DNA from: Citrobacter youngae ATCC 29220
GTDB taxonomy: Bacteria; Pseudomonadota; Gammaproteobacteria; Enterobacterales; Enterobacteriaceae
DNA length: 64,000 bases
Reading direction: 5' to 3'
Assembly (NCBI RefSeq): GCF_000155975.1
Contig: NZ_GG730299.1
Location: forward strand, 868,041 to 932,040
The translations under genes were made by a program, and so were the position numbers. Position 1 is the stretch's first letter. Each line of letters opens with the position of its first letter. This document shows, piece after piece, positions 52,848-63,519 of this stretch. The notes beneath the pieces were generated by a model. It did not search any database. It worked only from the letters and a program-made list of their open reading frames with translations, and was not told where the DNA came from.

Positions 52848-53498
52848 TCAGAAAATACGTTCCTGATGCACCCAAACGGCCGCTTCTACGCGCGATTTTA
52901 GCTTCATTTTCTTCAGCATATGCTTCACATGCACTTTTACCGTGCTTTCGGTAATGTCCAGGCGGCGGGCAATCATCTTGTTAGGCAGCCCTTGGGCGAT
53001 AAGCTTGAGAATATCGCGTTCGCGCGGCGTCAACTGGGTAACATCACGGTCAGACGTTGCGCGGTTGGCGCGCAGGCTGGCGGCCAGAACCGGCGTTAAG
53101 GCTTCGCTCAGCACCATTTCACCGGCGGCCGCCTGCTGGAGCGCTTTCAGTAAATCTTCCGGCTCCATATCTTTCAGCAGGTAACCATCCGCGCCGCGTT
53201 TCAGGGCGGTAACGACATCTTCTTCATGATTGGATACGCTAAACACCACGATGCGGCCAGACAGTGACTTTTCACGTAGCTTGTCGAGGGTTTCCAGACC
53301 GTTCATACCGGGCATGTTGAGGTCAAGCAGGATCAGGTCGGGATCAAGGGATTCAGCCAGCTCGATACCCTGCTCGCCATTGCTGGCTTCACCGACAACG
53401 GTGATATCGGGCGCCATGCTGACAAGCTGTTTTACACCGGTTCGCAGCATCGGATGATCGTCGATCAACAGGATGGTTGCCGGTTCCAGATTACTCAT
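52848..53498 (-). CDS. narL: Nitrate/nitrite response regulator NarL
   Basis: Response regulator phosphorylated by NarX (and NarQ) when nitrate is present. It activates narG and narK and represses alternative anaerobic respiratory genes. The 216 residues equal E. coli NarL: receiver domain with phospho-acceptor D59 ([13 protein letters not shown]), switch lysine in GYLLKDM, and C-terminal LuxR-type helix-turn-helix (about 150-212, [15 protein letters not shown]). The ATG at 53498 follows AAGGAG and lies inside the narX end (8-bp overlap). Confidence 0.98.
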   Translation of the reverse strand: MSNLEPATILLIDDHPMLRTGVKQLVSMAPDITVVGEASNGEQGIELAESLDPDLILLDLNMPGMNGLETLDKLREKSLSGRIVVFSVSNHEEDVVTALKRGADGYLLKDMEPEDLLKALQQAAAGEMVLSEALTPVLAASLRANRATSDRDVTQLTPRERDILKLIAQGLPNKMIARRLDITESTVKVHVKHMLKKMKLKSRVEAAVWVHQERIF

Positions 53499-55287
53499 GG
53501 GTATCTCCTTGGACTTCTGTGAAGTTTGTTTCGGGAATAAAAGTGACAGTAACTTCAGTACCGCCTGTCTCGCGACGGCGTACGCGGCAATCGCCGCGCA
53601 AGCTCTGCGCACGGTCGCGCATTATTATCATGCCGTAGTGGTTACTGCGTTCGGCGTTTTCCGGTACGCCGCAGCCGTTATCTTGTACTGTGAGTTTGAT
53701 CTGTTTGCCATTTTGCGCCACCGTCACGACGACTTCATCGGCATGGGAGTGCTTAAGGGCGTTGCTCAGGGCTTCACGCGCAATTTGTAATAAATGAATC
53801 GCCTGATGCGAAGGGACCAGGCGCGGCGGTAGCTGATAATCCAGCTTAACCGTAAAACCAAAGCGGGCGCTGTATTCCTGACAGCTGGCTTCCAGCGCGG
53901 GTCGCAATCCGGGTTCAGTGAGCTGTAAACGGAAGGTGGTTAACAGCTCACGCAGTTGCGCCCACGAGGCGTTCAGTTCATTACGAATCTGACCAAGCAG
54001 CTCGCGGCTATTTTCCGGCAGCACATCGCCCTGCATCTGTAAACAACTCACCTGCATCTTCATACAGGAGAGCGATTGTGCAATAGAATCATGAAGTTCG
54101 CGCGCAATGGTGGCACGCTCTTCCATCACGATCAACTGCTGCTGGCGTTCCTGATGTCTGTCCAGCGCCAGCGTCGCGGTCAGTTGCTCAACCAGGGTAT
54201 CGACCAGCTGCTGCTGATCGTGGCTGAGATGGCGACCATGCGGCAAGGTAGCGAGCAGGATACCATACTGGGTATGCGCATCGGCCAGCCGCCATTTCAG
54301 CGTAATGCCGCCGTCTATCGCAGGCAGCGTACCGCGTGGGCACAGATGGCACCCTTTTTCATCGCAGCTGGCAGTGGACTGACAGGTAAATTCCTGATGA
54401 TTATCTTCATCCTCCAGATCATAAACCCGCAGCTCAATATCATGCAGCAGGGTCAAATTCTGCAGGCCGTTCAGCACCGGAGAGAGGCGCTCGCACAACG
54501 GCACCTGAGAGTGCAGACGGCGGTTGGCTTGCCACAGGAAAGAGAGGATCTGATTTTTATGCTCCAGCCCGGCCGTCTTCTCCTGCACCCGCTGTTCCAG
54601 TACCGCATAACTCTCGGCCAACTCTTCCGACATATTATTCAGCGCCGAGCCCAGAGCCGCCATTTCATTACGCCCACTGATGTGCGCGCGTTGGGTAAAA
54701 TCACGCTGGCTGACGGCCCGCGCCATCGCCAGCAGCTGTTTCCACGGCGCCAGCAGACGCACACGCAGCCAGATAATAGTAAAGACCAGCAGTAACGCCA
54801 TAAATACCGCCATCAGGCGATGTAACAGGACGACGCGCTCAATGCGTAATTCGGTAGTATGGTCGAAGGCGGTAACCAGTTTATCCAGCCCGACCACAAA
54901 GCGCGTAACATCCTGCGCCACCGCATCCGGCGTCTGCGCATGGGCAAGCCCTGGCGCCAGTTCAGTGTGCCAATAATCCTGTAGCGCTTTTAACTGCGCC
55001 TGCTGTCCGTCGCGCTGTGCGGCGCGCGTTAACTCCGGGCTAAACGCCGTTTTCTCCATTTCATCCAGTAGCGTTTGATCGTTGGCGTCCAGTGGTACCG
55101 CCGCCAGCAGACGATAACTCTGCATGCGTAGCGAGCCTGCTTTGTTGATGGCATGGGCGCTACCCTGAACGCCCTGAACCAGCCAGCCGGAGACAGCCAT
55201 ACCCGCCACGCCGATGGCTGTAGACAATAAAACAATCAGCGCCACCTGGTTGACCAGCGTAAGCGGAGAGAGACAACGTTTAAACAT
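53491..55287 (-). CDS. narX: Nitrate/nitrite sensor histidine kinase NarX
   Basis: Membrane sensor that binds nitrate or nitrite in its periplasmic domain and phosphorylates NarL. The 598 residues show the E. coli order: TM1 (about 15-37), the P-box ligand stretch ([18 protein letters not shown]), TM2 (about 152-172), HAMP, a cysteine cluster ([10 protein letters not shown]), the H-box [11 protein letters not shown] with the phosphorylated histidine near 399, and the ATPase domain (DNGCGVP). It is first gene of narXL and divergent from narK. Confidence 0.98.
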   Translation of the reverse strand: MFKRCLSPLTLVNQVALIVLLSTAIGVAGMAVSGWLVQGVQGSAHAINKAGSLRMQSYRLLAAVPLDANDQTLLDEMEKTAFSPELTRAAQRDGQQAQLKALQDYWHTELAPGLAHAQTPDAVAQDVTRFVVGLDKLVTAFDHTTELRIERVVLLHRLMAVFMALLLVFTIIWLRVRLLAPWKQLLAMARAVSQRDFTQRAHISGRNEMAALGSALNNMSEELAESYAVLEQRVQEKTAGLEHKNQILSFLWQANRRLHSQVPLCERLSPVLNGLQNLTLLHDIELRVYDLEDEDNHQEFTCQSTASCDEKGCHLCPRGTLPAIDGGITLKWRLADAHTQYGILLATLPHGRHLSHDQQQLVDTLVEQLTATLALDRHQERQQQLIVMEERATIARELHDSIAQSLSCMKMQVSCLQMQGDVLPENSRELLGQIRNELNASWAQLRELLTTFRLQLTEPGLRPALEASCQEYSARFGFTVKLDYQLPPRLVPSHQAIHLLQIAREALSNALKHSHADEVVVTVAQNGKQIKLTVQDNGCGVPENAERSNHYGMIIMRDRAQSLRGDCRVRRRETGGTEVTVTFIPETNFTEVQGDTHE

Positions 55288-55626
55288 GGTGAGTTGTTCC
55301 TTCGGGTTTTCGGAGAACAGAAAACCTTTTGAATGACGGTTCTGCTGCAGGCAGTGGCGTTATTGTCGGCGATACACTGGAGTATACCCATACCTCAAAC
55401 GGGCTACCCCTTAATTGCTGCGTGAGGGGGAGATCATGGACAAGGGGGAGTAGGGGAAGTCAGAGGCGTGAAAAACCACATCTTTTTTACCGAAGTTATG
55501 TACTCATTAAGGGTAATGCTAAATTTTGAGCATGGATAATGACACCTTTTCCTTTGATTTATATCAACTTACCTCCAGCTGTAAACCCTAAGGTTGCAGG
55601 CATCGAAACAAATATCAGAGGTGTCT
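55288..55626. promoter_or_regulatory. narX/narK divergent control region
   Basis: A 339-bp spacer. An FNR site TTGATTTATATCAA (55554-55567) lies about 60 bp before the narK start and is a perfect match to the consensus. NarL heptamer-like sequences are TACCCAT (55385-55391), an inverted TACTCAT/AAGGGTA pair (55501-55515) and TACCCCTT near 55405, in the arrangement known for nitrate-activated narK. The narK ribosome-binding site is AGAGG (55617-55621). Confidence 0.85.
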
Positions 55627-57018
55627 ATGAGTCACTCATCTGCCCCGGAAAGGGCATCTGGAGCGGTAATTACAGAATGGCGTCCGGAAGATCCTGCCTT
55701 CTGGCAACAGCGTGGTCAACGAATCGCCAGCCGCAACCTGTGGATTTCCGTCCCGTGCTTGCTGCTGGCGTTTTGCGTGTGGATGTTATTCAGCGCCGTG
55801 GCGGTGAATCTACCAAAAGTCGGCTTTAATTTTACCACTGAGCAACTGTTCATGTTGACGGCGTTGCCTTCGGTTTCCGGCGCGCTGCTGCGCGTGCCGT
55901 ACTCCTTTATGATTCCTCTGTTCGGCGGTCGTCGCTGGACGGCATTCAGCACCGGTATCCTGATCGTTCCATGCGTATGGTTAGGTTTTGCGGTGCAGGA
56001 TACCACCACGCCATTTAGTACCTTTATTATTATCTCCCTGCTGTGCGGTTTTGCCGGTGCGAACTTCGCCTCCAGCATGGCGAATATCAGCTTCTTCTTC
56101 CCAAAACAGAAACAGGGCGGTGCGCTGGGTCTGAACGGCGGTCTGGGTAACATGGGCGTCAGCGTAATGCAGTTAGTTGCTCCGCTGGTGGTCTCACTGT
56201 CAATCTTCGCTGCATTTGGTAGCCAGGGCGTTGAGCAACCGGATGGTACGCAACTGTATCTGGCAAACGCCGCATGGATTTGGGTTCCGTTTCTGGCCGT
56301 GCTGACGCTGGCCGCATGGTTTGGCATGAACGAACTGGCCACCTCAAAAGCGTCACTGAAAGAGCAATTACCGGTGCTGAAACGCGGGCATCTGTGGATC
56401 ATGAGCCTGCTGTATCTGGCAACCTTCGGTTCATTTATCGGTTTCTCGGCCGGTTTCGCGATGCTGTCAAAAACGCAGTTTCCTGAGGTACAGATCCTGC
56501 ATTATGCCTTCTTTGGACCGCTGATTGGCGCGCTGGCGCGTTCAGCGGGCGGTGCAATCTCTGACCGCCTGGGCGGAACCCGCGTGACGCTGGTGAACTT
56601 CGTGCTGATGGCTGTCTTCAGTGCCTTATTGTTCCTGACGCTGCCATCAAACGGCGTTGGCGGCAGCTTTATCGCTTTCTTCGCGGTATTCCTGGCGCTG
56701 TTCCTGACGGCCGGTCTGGGGAGTGGTTCAACCTTCCAGATGATCTCCGTTATCTTCCGCAAGCTGACGATGGACAGAGTGAAAGCGGAAGGCGGTTCAG
56801 AAGAGAAGGCGATGCGCGAGGCGGCAACCGACACCGCGGCAGCGCTGGGCTTTATCTCTGCCATTGGCGCGATCGGCGGCTTCTTTATCCCGAAAGCGTT
56901 TGGTACTTCCCTGGCGTTAACGGGCTCGCCTGTCGATGCGATGAAAGTCTTTCTTATCTTTTATGTCGCCTGCGTGGCGATCACCTGGGCGGTGTACGGA
57001 CGTCATTCTAAAAAGTAA
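55627..57018 (+). CDS. narK: Nitrate/nitrite antiporter NarK
   Basis: Inner-membrane MFS carrier that exchanges external nitrate for internal nitrite during nitrate respiration. Starting at 55627 gives the 463 residues of E. coli NarK (MSHSSAPERASGAV); an upstream in-frame ATG adds 11 residues and lacks a ribosome-binding site. Twelve membrane segments are present with both nitrate-signature stretches (GLNGGLGNMGVS about 164-175 and the C-terminal FISAIGAIGGFFIPKAFG) and the substrate-binding arginine in LLRVPYSFM. Confidence 0.97.
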   Translation: MSHSSAPERASGAVITEWRPEDPAFWQQRGQRIASRNLWISVPCLLLAFCVWMLFSAVAVNLPKVGFNFTTEQLFMLTALPSVSGALLRVPYSFMIPLFGGRRWTAFSTGILIVPCVWLGFAVQDTTTPFSTFIIISLLCGFAGANFASSMANISFFFPKQKQGGALGLNGGLGNMGVSVMQLVAPLVVSLSIFAAFGSQGVEQPDGTQLYLANAAWIWVPFLAVLTLAAWFGMNELATSKASLKEQLPVLKRGHLWIMSLLYLATFGSFIGFSAGFAMLSKTQFPEVQILHYAFFGPLIGALARSAGGAISDRLGGTRVTLVNFVLMAVFSALLFLTLPSNGVGGSFIAFFAVFLALFLTAGLGSGSTFQMISVIFRKLTMDRVKAEGGSEEKAMREAATDTAAALGFISAIGAIGGFFIPKAFGTSLALTGSPVDAMKVFLIFYVACVAITWAVYGRHSKK

Positions 57019-57024
57019 AAAAGT

Positions 57025-57150
57025 GGTATACACAAAATCATTCGAACTGCATCAAGGCGGCAAGTGAGAAATCCCCTGGAGCTTACTGAAGTAAGTGACT
57101 GGGGAGAACGAGCGCAGCCAACGCAGAGGCAGTTTGAAGGATGAAGTGTA
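57025..57150. repeat. ERIC element
   Basis: A 126-bp imperfect palindrome between narK and narG. It contains the conserved ERIC centre AATCCCCTGGAGCTTAC and AAGTAAGTGACTGGGG, the sites used for classical ERIC typing, and ends with TTTGAAGGATGAAG complementary to the left end. ERICs are non-autonomous mobile repeats of enterics and can alter mRNA stability of the upstream gene. Confidence 0.92.
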
Positions 57151-57533
57151 GGTTGATTATCCATTGCGCGGCGTTAGACCGCGCTTTTTTTTATCCGTTA
57201 TTAGTTACAACATACTCATGTGTTGCGACACGCCAACTGCCTGTGAAAACGGTGTTCATACTATGCCTGGCAGGGGGGATACCCCTTAATACCCACTTAT
57301 AAAGAATTTAACATTTGCATGATAAATGAATTTAAAAAAATCATTTAAATTCAATGTATTGATTGGTTTTTCGATATCCCACTAAGGGAGTATGTGAAAA
57401 TTTACCCTCATTTTGCATCCCTGCCTGCCTTGATCGTTATCAATTCTCACACCCTTTCAGAGCGTTACCTTCGCTCTCAATCAAGCAATGTCGATTTATC
57501 AGAGAGCCGTCAGGCTCCTACAGGAGAAAACCG
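57151..57533 (+). promoter_or_regulatory. narG promoter region
   Basis: Contains a perfect FNR site TTGATCGTTATCAA (57430-57443), NarL heptamer-like TACCCCTT (57280-57287) and TACCCAC (57290-57296) about 150 bp upstream of it, and an A+T-rich bend-prone stretch between (57300-57365) where IHF binds in E. coli. The layout is that of the FNR- and NarL-activated narGHJI promoter. The narG ribosome-binding site is AGGAG (57521-57525). Confidence 0.85.
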
Positions 57534-60500
57534 ATGAGTAAATTCCTGGACCGGTTTCGCTACTTCAAGCAGAAGGGCGAAACCTTTGCCGATGGGCACG
57601 GCCAGCTTCTCAATACCAACAGGGACTGGGAGGACGGATATCGCCAGCGTTGGCAGCATGACAAAGTCGTGCGTTCCACCCACGGTGTAAACTGCACCGG
57701 TTCATGCAGCTGGAAAATCTATGTGAAAAATGGTCTGGTGACCTGGGAAACCCAGCAAACTGACTACCCACGCACGCGTCCAGATATGCCAAACCACGAG
57801 CCTCGCGGCTGCCCACGTGGTGCGAGCTACTCCTGGTATCTCTACAGCGCTAACCGTCTGAAATACCCGCTGATGCGCAAACGTCTGATGAAGATGTGGC
57901 GTGAAGCCAAAAAGCTGCACAGCGATCCGGTAGATGCCTGGGCATCCATTATCGAAGATGCCGACAAAGCGAAAAGCTTCAAACAAGCGCGTGGTCGCGG
58001 TGGGTTTGTTCGTTCTTCCTGGCAGGAAGTCAATGAACTGATTGCCGCATCTAACGTGTATACCATCAAAACCTATGGTCCTGACCGCGTCGCAGGCTTC
58101 TCGCCGATCCCGGCGATGTCGATGGTTTCTTACGCGTCCGGCGCACGCTATATGTCGTTGATTGGCGGTACCTGCCTGAGCTTCTATGACTGGTACTGCG
58201 ACCTGCCACCGGCGTCCCCGCAGACCTGGGGCGAACAGACCGACGTCCCTGAATCTGCCGACTGGTACAACTCCAGCTACATTCTTGCATGGGGTTCAAA
58301 CGTCCCGCAGACCCGTACTCCGGATGCGCACTTCTTTACTGAAGTTCGCTACAAAGGTACCAAAACGGTCGCAATTACGCCGGATTACGCAGAAATCGCC
58401 AAACTGTGCGACCTGTGGCTGGCGCCGAAGCAGGGGACCGATGCGGCAATGGCAATGGCGATGGGCCATGTCATGCTGCGCGAGTTCCACCTCGACAATC
58501 CGAGCCAGTACTTCACCGACTACGTTCGTCGTTATACTGACATGCCAATGCTGGTGATGCTTGAAGAACGCGACGGCTACTATGCTGCCGGTCGTATGCT
58601 GCGTGCGGCCGACCTGGTAGATTCTCTGGGCCAGGAAAACAACCCGGAATGGAAAACCGTTGCTATCAACAACAACGGTGAAATGGTTGCGCCAAACGGT
58701 TCAATTGGTTTCCGCTGGGGCGAAAAAGGCAAATGGAACCTCGAGCAGCGCGACGGCACGTCTGGTGATGAAACCGAACTGCAGCTCAGCCTGCTGGGTA
58801 GCCAGGATGACATCGCTGAAGTGGGCTTCCCGTACTTTGGCGGCGAAGGTACCGAACACTTCAATAAAGTCGAACTGGAAAACGTTCTGCTGCACAAACT
58901 GCCGGTTAAACGCCTGCTGCTGGCCGATGGTTCTACCGCGTTAGTGACCACCGTTTACGATCTGACCATGGCCAACTACGGTCTGGAACGCGGTCTGAAC
59001 GATGAAAATTGCGCAACCAGCTACGATGACGTGAAAGCGTACACGCCGGCCTGGGCTGAAAAAATTACCGGCGTATCGCGCGCTCAAATCGTGCGCATCG
59101 CCCGTGAATTTGCGGATAACGCCGATAAAACCCACGGTCGTTCGATGATTATCGTCGGTGCGGGTCTTAACCACTGGTACCACCTCGATATGAACTATCG
59201 TGGCCTGATCAATATGCTGGTGTTCTGCGGCTGTATCGGCCAGAGCGGCGGCGGTTGGGCTCACTATGTTGGTCAGGAAAAACTGCGTCCGCAAACCGGC
59301 TGGCAGCCGCTGGCGTTTGCGCTGGACTGGCAGCGTCCGCCTCGTCATATGAACAGCACCTCTTACTTCTATAACCACTCCAGCCAGTGGCGCTATGAGA
59401 CGGTGACTGCGCAGGAACTGCTGTCCCCGATGGCAGACAAATCCCGTTACAGCGGCCACTTAATCGACTTTAACGTTCGCGCTGAACGTATGGGCTGGCT
59501 GCCATCTGCACCGCAGTTAGGCACTAACCCGCTGCGCATTGCCGATGAAGCGAAAAAAGCCGGCATGACGCCGGTGGACTACACCGTTAAGGCGCTGAAA
59601 GAAGGTTCTCTTCGCTTTGCGGCAGAGCAGCCGGAGAACGGTAAAAACCATCCGCGTAACCTGTTTATCTGGCGTTCTAACCTGCTCGGTTCTTCCGGTA
59701 AGGGCCACGAATACATGCTGAAATACCTGCTGGGTACTGAACACGGTATTCAGGGTAAAGATCTCGGTCAGCAGAGCGGCGTGAAGCCGGAAGAAGTGGA
59801 ATGGCAGGATAACGGACTGGACGGCAAACTGGATCTGGTGGTGACGCTGGACTTCCGCCTGTCGAGCACCTGTCTGTATTCCGACATCGTGCTGCCGACC
59901 GCGACCTGGTATGAAAAAGACGACATGAATACGTCGGATATGCATCCGTTTATTCATCCGTTGTCTGCCGCCGTTGACCCGGCCTGGGAATCAAAAAGCG
60001 ATTGGGAAATCTATAAAGCCATCGCCAAAAAGTTCTCTGAAGTGTGCGTGGGCCACCTCGGTAAAGAAACCGACGTTGTTACGCTGCCGATTCAGCACGA
60101 CTCCGCCGCCGAGCTGGCGCAGCCGCTGGACGTGAAGGACTGGAAAAAAGGTGAGTGCGACCTGATCCCAGGCGTCACCGCGCCGCACATCATGACCGTT
60201 GAGCGTGATTATCCGGCAACCTACGAGCGTTTCACCTCCATCGGTCCGTTGATGGAGAAAATCGGTAACGGCGGGAAAGGGATTGCCTGGAATACCCAGA
60301 GCGAAATGGATCTGCTGCGTAAGCTCAACTACACCAAGGCTGAAGGCCCGGCGAAAGGCCAGCCTTGGCTTAATACCGCCATTGACGCCGCTGAGATGAT
60401 CCTCACCCTGGCGCCGGAAACCAACGGTCAGGTTGCCGTTAAAGCCTGGGCGGCGCTGAGTGAATTTACCGGTCGTGACCATACGCATCTGGCGCTGAAT

Positions 60501-61277
60501 AAAGAAGACGAAAAAATTCGCTTCCGCGATATTCAGGCGCAGCCGCGCAAGATTATCTCCAGCCCGACATGGTCAGGTCTGGAAGATGAACATGTCTCTT
60601 ACAACGCGGGCTACACCAACGTTCATGAGCTAATCCCATGGCGTACGCTGTCTGGTCGCCAGCAGTTGTATCAGGATCACCAGTGGATGCGTGATTTCGG
60701 TGAAAGCCTGCTGGTTTACCGTCCGCCAATCGATACCCGTTCAGTGAAAACGGTGATCGGCGAGAAGTCTAACGGTAACCCGGAAAAAGCGCTTAACTTC
60801 CTGACGCCGCACCAGAAGTGGGGTATCCACTCCACCTATAGCGACAACCTGCTGATGCTGACGCTGTCACGCGGCGGTCCGATTGTGTGGATGAGCGAAG
60901 TGGATGCGAAGGATCTGGGTATCGAAGATAACGACTGGATCGAAGTCTTCAACAGCAACGGTGCGTTGACCGCGCGTGCGGTGGTCAGCCAGCGCGTACC
61001 GGCCGGGATGACCATGATGTACCACGCGCAGGAACGTATCGTTAACCTGCCGGGTTCAGAAATCACCCAGCAGCGCGGCGGGATCCACAACTCCGTGACC
61101 CGTATTACGCCGAAACCGACCCACATGATTGGCGGCTATGCGCAGTTGGCCTACGGCTTTAACTACTACGGCACCGTCGGTTCAAACCGCGATGAGTTCG
61201 TGGTGGTACGTAAGATGAAGAACATTAACTGGTTAGACGGCGAAGGTAATGACCAGGTACAGGAGAGCGTAAAATGA
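57534..61277 (+). CDS. narG: Respiratory nitrate reductase alpha subunit NarG
   Basis: Catalytic subunit of membrane-bound nitrate reductase A, reducing nitrate to nitrite at a molybdenum bis-MGD centre on the cytoplasmic side. Starting at 57534 gives the 1247 residues of E. coli NarG (MSKFLDRFRYFKQKG); an open frame further upstream is leader sequence. The FS0 iron-sulfur ligands appear in THGVNCTGSCSW (about 48-59) with the last cysteine in RGCPRGASY. The Mo-ligand aspartate lies in EQTDVPESADW (about residue 222). narH overlaps by 4 bp. Confidence 0.99.
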   Translation: MSKFLDRFRYFKQKGETFADGHGQLLNTNRDWEDGYRQRWQHDKVVRSTHGVNCTGSCSWKIYVKNGLVTWETQQTDYPRTRPDMPNHEPRGCPRGASYSWYLYSANRLKYPLMRKRLMKMWREAKKLHSDPVDAWASIIEDADKAKSFKQARGRGGFVRSSWQEVNELIAASNVYTIKTYGPDRVAGFSPIPAMSMVSYASGARYMSLIGGTCLSFYDWYCDLPPASPQTWGEQTDVPESADWYNSSYILAWGSNVPQTRTPDAHFFTEVRYKGTKTVAITPDYAEIAKLCDLWLAPKQGTDAAMAMAMGHVMLREFHLDNPSQYFTDYVRRYTDMPMLVMLEERDGYYAAGRMLRAADLVDSLGQENNPEWKTVAINNNGEMVAPNGSIGFRWGEKGKWNLEQRDGTSGDETELQLSLLGSQDDIAEVGFPYFGGEGTEHFNKVELENVLLHKLPVKRLLLADGSTALVTTVYDLTMANYGLERGLNDENCATSYDDVKAYTPAWAEKITGVSRAQIVRIAREFADNADKTHGRSMIIVGAGLNHWYHLDMNYRGLINMLVFCGCIGQSGGGWAHYVGQEKLRPQTGWQPLAFALDWQRPPRHMNSTSYFYNHSSQWRYETVTAQELLSPMADKSRYSGHLIDFNVRAERMGWLPSAPQLGTNPLRIADEAKKAGMTPVDYTVKALKEGSLRFAAEQPENGKNHPRNLFIWRSNLLGSSGKGHEYMLKYLLGTEHGIQGKDLGQQSGVKPEEVEWQDNGLDGKLDLVVTLDFRLSSTCLYSDIVLPTATWYEKDDMNTSDMHPFIHPLSAAVDPAWESKSDWEIYKAIAKKFSEVCVGHLGKETDVVTLPIQHDSAAELAQPLDVKDWKKGECDLIPGVTAPHIMTVERDYPATYERFTSIGPLMEKIGNGGKGIAWNTQSEMDLLRKLNYTKAEGPAKGQPWLNTAIDAAEMILTLAPETNGQVAVKAWAALSEFTGRDHTHLALNKEDEKIRFRDIQAQPRKIISSPTWSGLEDEHVSYNAGYTNVHELIPWRTLSGRQQLYQDHQWMRDFGESLLVYRPPIDTRSVKTVIGEKSNGNPEKALNFLTPHQKWGIHSTYSDNLLMLTLSRGGPIVWMSEVDAKDLGIEDNDWIEVFNSNGALTARAVVSQRVPAGMTMMYHAQERIVNLPGSEITQQRGGIHNSVTRITPKPTHMIGGYAQLAYGFNYYGTVGSNRDEFVVVRKMKNINWLDGEGNDQVQESVK

Positions 61278-62812
61278 AAATTCGTTCACAAGTCGGCATG
61301 GTGCTGAATCTCGATAAGTGCATCGGCTGTCACACCTGTTCAGTGACCTGTAAAAACGTCTGGACCAGCCGTGAAGGTATGGAGTACGCCTGGTTCAATA
61401 ACGTGGAAAGTAAACCTGGCGTTGGTTTCCCGAATGACTGGGAAAATCAGGAGAAATGGAAAGGCGGCTGGATCCGTAAAATCAACGGTAAACTGCAGCC
61501 GCGTATGGGTAACCGTGCGCTGCTGCTGGGTAAAATCTTTGCTAACCCGCACCTGCCGGGCATGGACGATTACTACGAGCCGTTTGATTTTGACTATCAG
61601 AATCTGCACACCGCGCCGGAAGGCAGCAAGGCGCAGCCGATTGCCCGTCCGCGCTCGCTGATTACCGGTCAGCGGATGGACAAAATCACCAGCGGTCCAA
61701 ACTGGGAAGAAATTCTGGGCGGCGAGTTCGAAAAACGCGCCAAAGACCAGAACTTCGACAACATGCAGAAGGCGATGTACGGCCAGTTCGAAAACACTTT
61801 CATGATGTATCTGCCGCGCCTGTGTGAGCACTGCCTTAACCCGGCGTGCGTGGCGACCTGTCCGAGCGGCGCCATCTACAAGCGTGAAGAGGATGGCATT
61901 GTGCTGATCGACCAGGACAAGTGTCGTGGCTGGCGTATGTGTATCACCGGCTGTCCGTACAAGAAGATCTACTTTAACTGGAAGAGCGGGAAATCCGAGA
62001 AGTGCATCTTCTGCTACCCGCGTATCGAAGCCGGTCAACCGACCGTTTGCTCCGAAACCTGCGTGGGTCGTATTCGTTACCTCGGCGTACTGCTGTATGA
62101 CGCAGATGCGATCGAAAGCGCGGCAAGCACCGAGCACGAGAAAGATCTGTACCAGCGCCAGCTGGATGTGTTCCTCGATCCGAACGATCCGGCTGTTATT
62201 GAACAGGCGCTGAAAGATGGTATTCCACTGAGCGTCATTGATGCGGCACAGCAGTCTCCGGTTTACAAAATGGCGATGGACTGGAAGCTGGCGCTGCCGC
62301 TGCATCCGGAATACCGCACGCTGCCGATGGTCTGGTATGTGCCGCCTTTATCACCGATTCAGTCTGCCGCTGATGCGGGCACGCTTGGCAGCAACGGTAT
62401 TCTGCCGGATGTAGACAGCCTGCGTATCCCGGTTCAGTACCTGGCAAACCTGTTGACCGCTGGCGACACTCAGCCGGTGCTGCTGGCGCTGAAACGTATG
62501 CTGGCGATGCGTCACTACAAACGTGCGGAAACCGTTGACGGTAAAGTGGATACCCGTGCGCTGGAAGAGGTGGGCTTAAGCGAAGCGCAGGCACAGGAAA
62601 TGTATCGTTACCTGGCGATTGCTAACTACGAAGATCGTTTCGTGGTACCGAGCAGCCACCGTGAACTGGCGCGTGATGCGTTCCCGGAGAAAAGCGGTTG
62701 TGGCTTTACTTTCGGCGATGGTTGCCACGGTTCTGATACCAAATTCAATCTGTTCAACAGCCGCCGCATCGATGCTGTCGATGTGACCAGCAAAACGGAG
62801 CCGCACCAATGA
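61274..62812 (+). CDS. narH: Respiratory nitrate reductase beta subunit NarH
   Basis: Electron-transfer subunit carrying three [4Fe-4S] and one [3Fe-4S] clusters between NarI haems and NarG. The 512 residues have four cysteine groups: CIGCHTCSVTC (16-26), CEHCLNPACVATC (about 184-196), CRGWRMCITGC (about 217, where tryptophan replaces a cysteine to give the 3Fe cluster), and CIFC with CSETC (about 244-263). It overlaps narG and narJ by 4 bp each. Confidence 0.99.
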   Translation: MKIRSQVGMVLNLDKCIGCHTCSVTCKNVWTSREGMEYAWFNNVESKPGVGFPNDWENQEKWKGGWIRKINGKLQPRMGNRALLLGKIFANPHLPGMDDYYEPFDFDYQNLHTAPEGSKAQPIARPRSLITGQRMDKITSGPNWEEILGGEFEKRAKDQNFDNMQKAMYGQFENTFMMYLPRLCEHCLNPACVATCPSGAIYKREEDGIVLIDQDKCRGWRMCITGCPYKKIYFNWKSGKSEKCIFCYPRIEAGQPTVCSETCVGRIRYLGVLLYDADAIESAASTEHEKDLYQRQLDVFLDPNDPAVIEQALKDGIPLSVIDAAQQSPVYKMAMDWKLALPLHPEYRTLPMVWYVPPLSPIQSAADAGTLGSNGILPDVDSLRIPVQYLANLLTAGDTQPVLLALKRMLAMRHYKRAETVDGKVDTRALEEVGLSEAQAQEMYRYLAIANYEDRFVVPSSHRELARDAFPEKSGCGFTFGDGCHGSDTKFNLFNSRRIDAVDVTSKTEPHQ

Positions 62813-63519
62813 TTGAACTCGTCATTGTTTCGCGTCTGCTTGAGTACCCGGATGCTGCCTTATGGCAGCATCAGCAGGAACTTTTCGATGCACTCGCGTT
62901 ATCTGAAAACCTGGATAAAGAGGATGCCCAGACTCTGGGCGTTTTCCTGCGCGATTTAACCGCGCAGGACATGCTGGATGCGCAGGCAAGCTACAGCGAA
63001 TTGTTCGACCGCGGTCGTGCGACTTCGCTGCTGCTGTTTGAACACGTACACGGAGAGTCCCGCGATCGCGGTCAGGCGATGGTTGACCTGATGGCGCAGT
63101 ATGAGCAGCACGGTTTACAGCTCGACAGCCGCGAACTTCCCGATCATCTGCCGCTGTATCTGGAATACCTTGCGCAGTTGCCGAAAAGCGAAGCCTTAGG
63201 TGGTTTGCAGGATATCGCGCCGATTCTGGCGCTGCTCAGCGCGCGTTTGCAACAGCGTGCAAGCCGTTATGCGGTGTTGTTCGACCTGCTGTTAAAACTG
63301 GCGAATACCGTTATTGACAGCGACAAAGTGGCTGAAAAGATTGCGGATGAAGCGCGCGACGATACCCCTCAGGCGCTGGATGCGGTCTGGGAAGAAGAGC
63401 AAGTGAAATTCTTCGCCGATCGGGGGTGTGGCGAGTCGGAAATCTCCGCTCACCAGCGTCGTTTTGCCGGGGCCGTTGCGCCGCAGTATCTGAATATCAC
63501 CACCGGAGGACAGCACTAA
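62809..63519 (+). CDS. narJ: Nitrate reductase assembly chaperone NarJ
   Basis: System-specific chaperone that binds the NarG N terminus, controls molybdenum-cofactor insertion and membrane attachment, and is absent from the final enzyme. The 236 residues are all-helical with the TorD/NarJ family stretch [27 protein letters not shown] (about residues 64-90), whose core is [17 protein letters not shown]. It overlaps narH by 4 bp and narI by 1 bp. Confidence 0.98.
   Translation: MIELVIVSRLLEYPDAALWQHQQELFDALALSENLDKEDAQTLGVFLRDLTAQDMLDAQASYSELFDRGRATSLLLFEHVHGESRDRGQAMVDLMAQYEQHGLQLDSRELPDHLPLYLEYLAQLPKSEALGGLQDIAPILALLSARLQQRASRYAVLFDLLLKLANTVIDSDKVAEKIADEARDDTPQALDAVWEEEQVKFFADRGCGESEISAHQRRFAGAVAPQYLNITTGGQH

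Noticed and set aside
57363-57533. 57-residue N-terminal extension of NarG
   Set aside because: It covers the FNR site and promoter elements; the ATG at 57534 with AGGAG matches the known NarG start.
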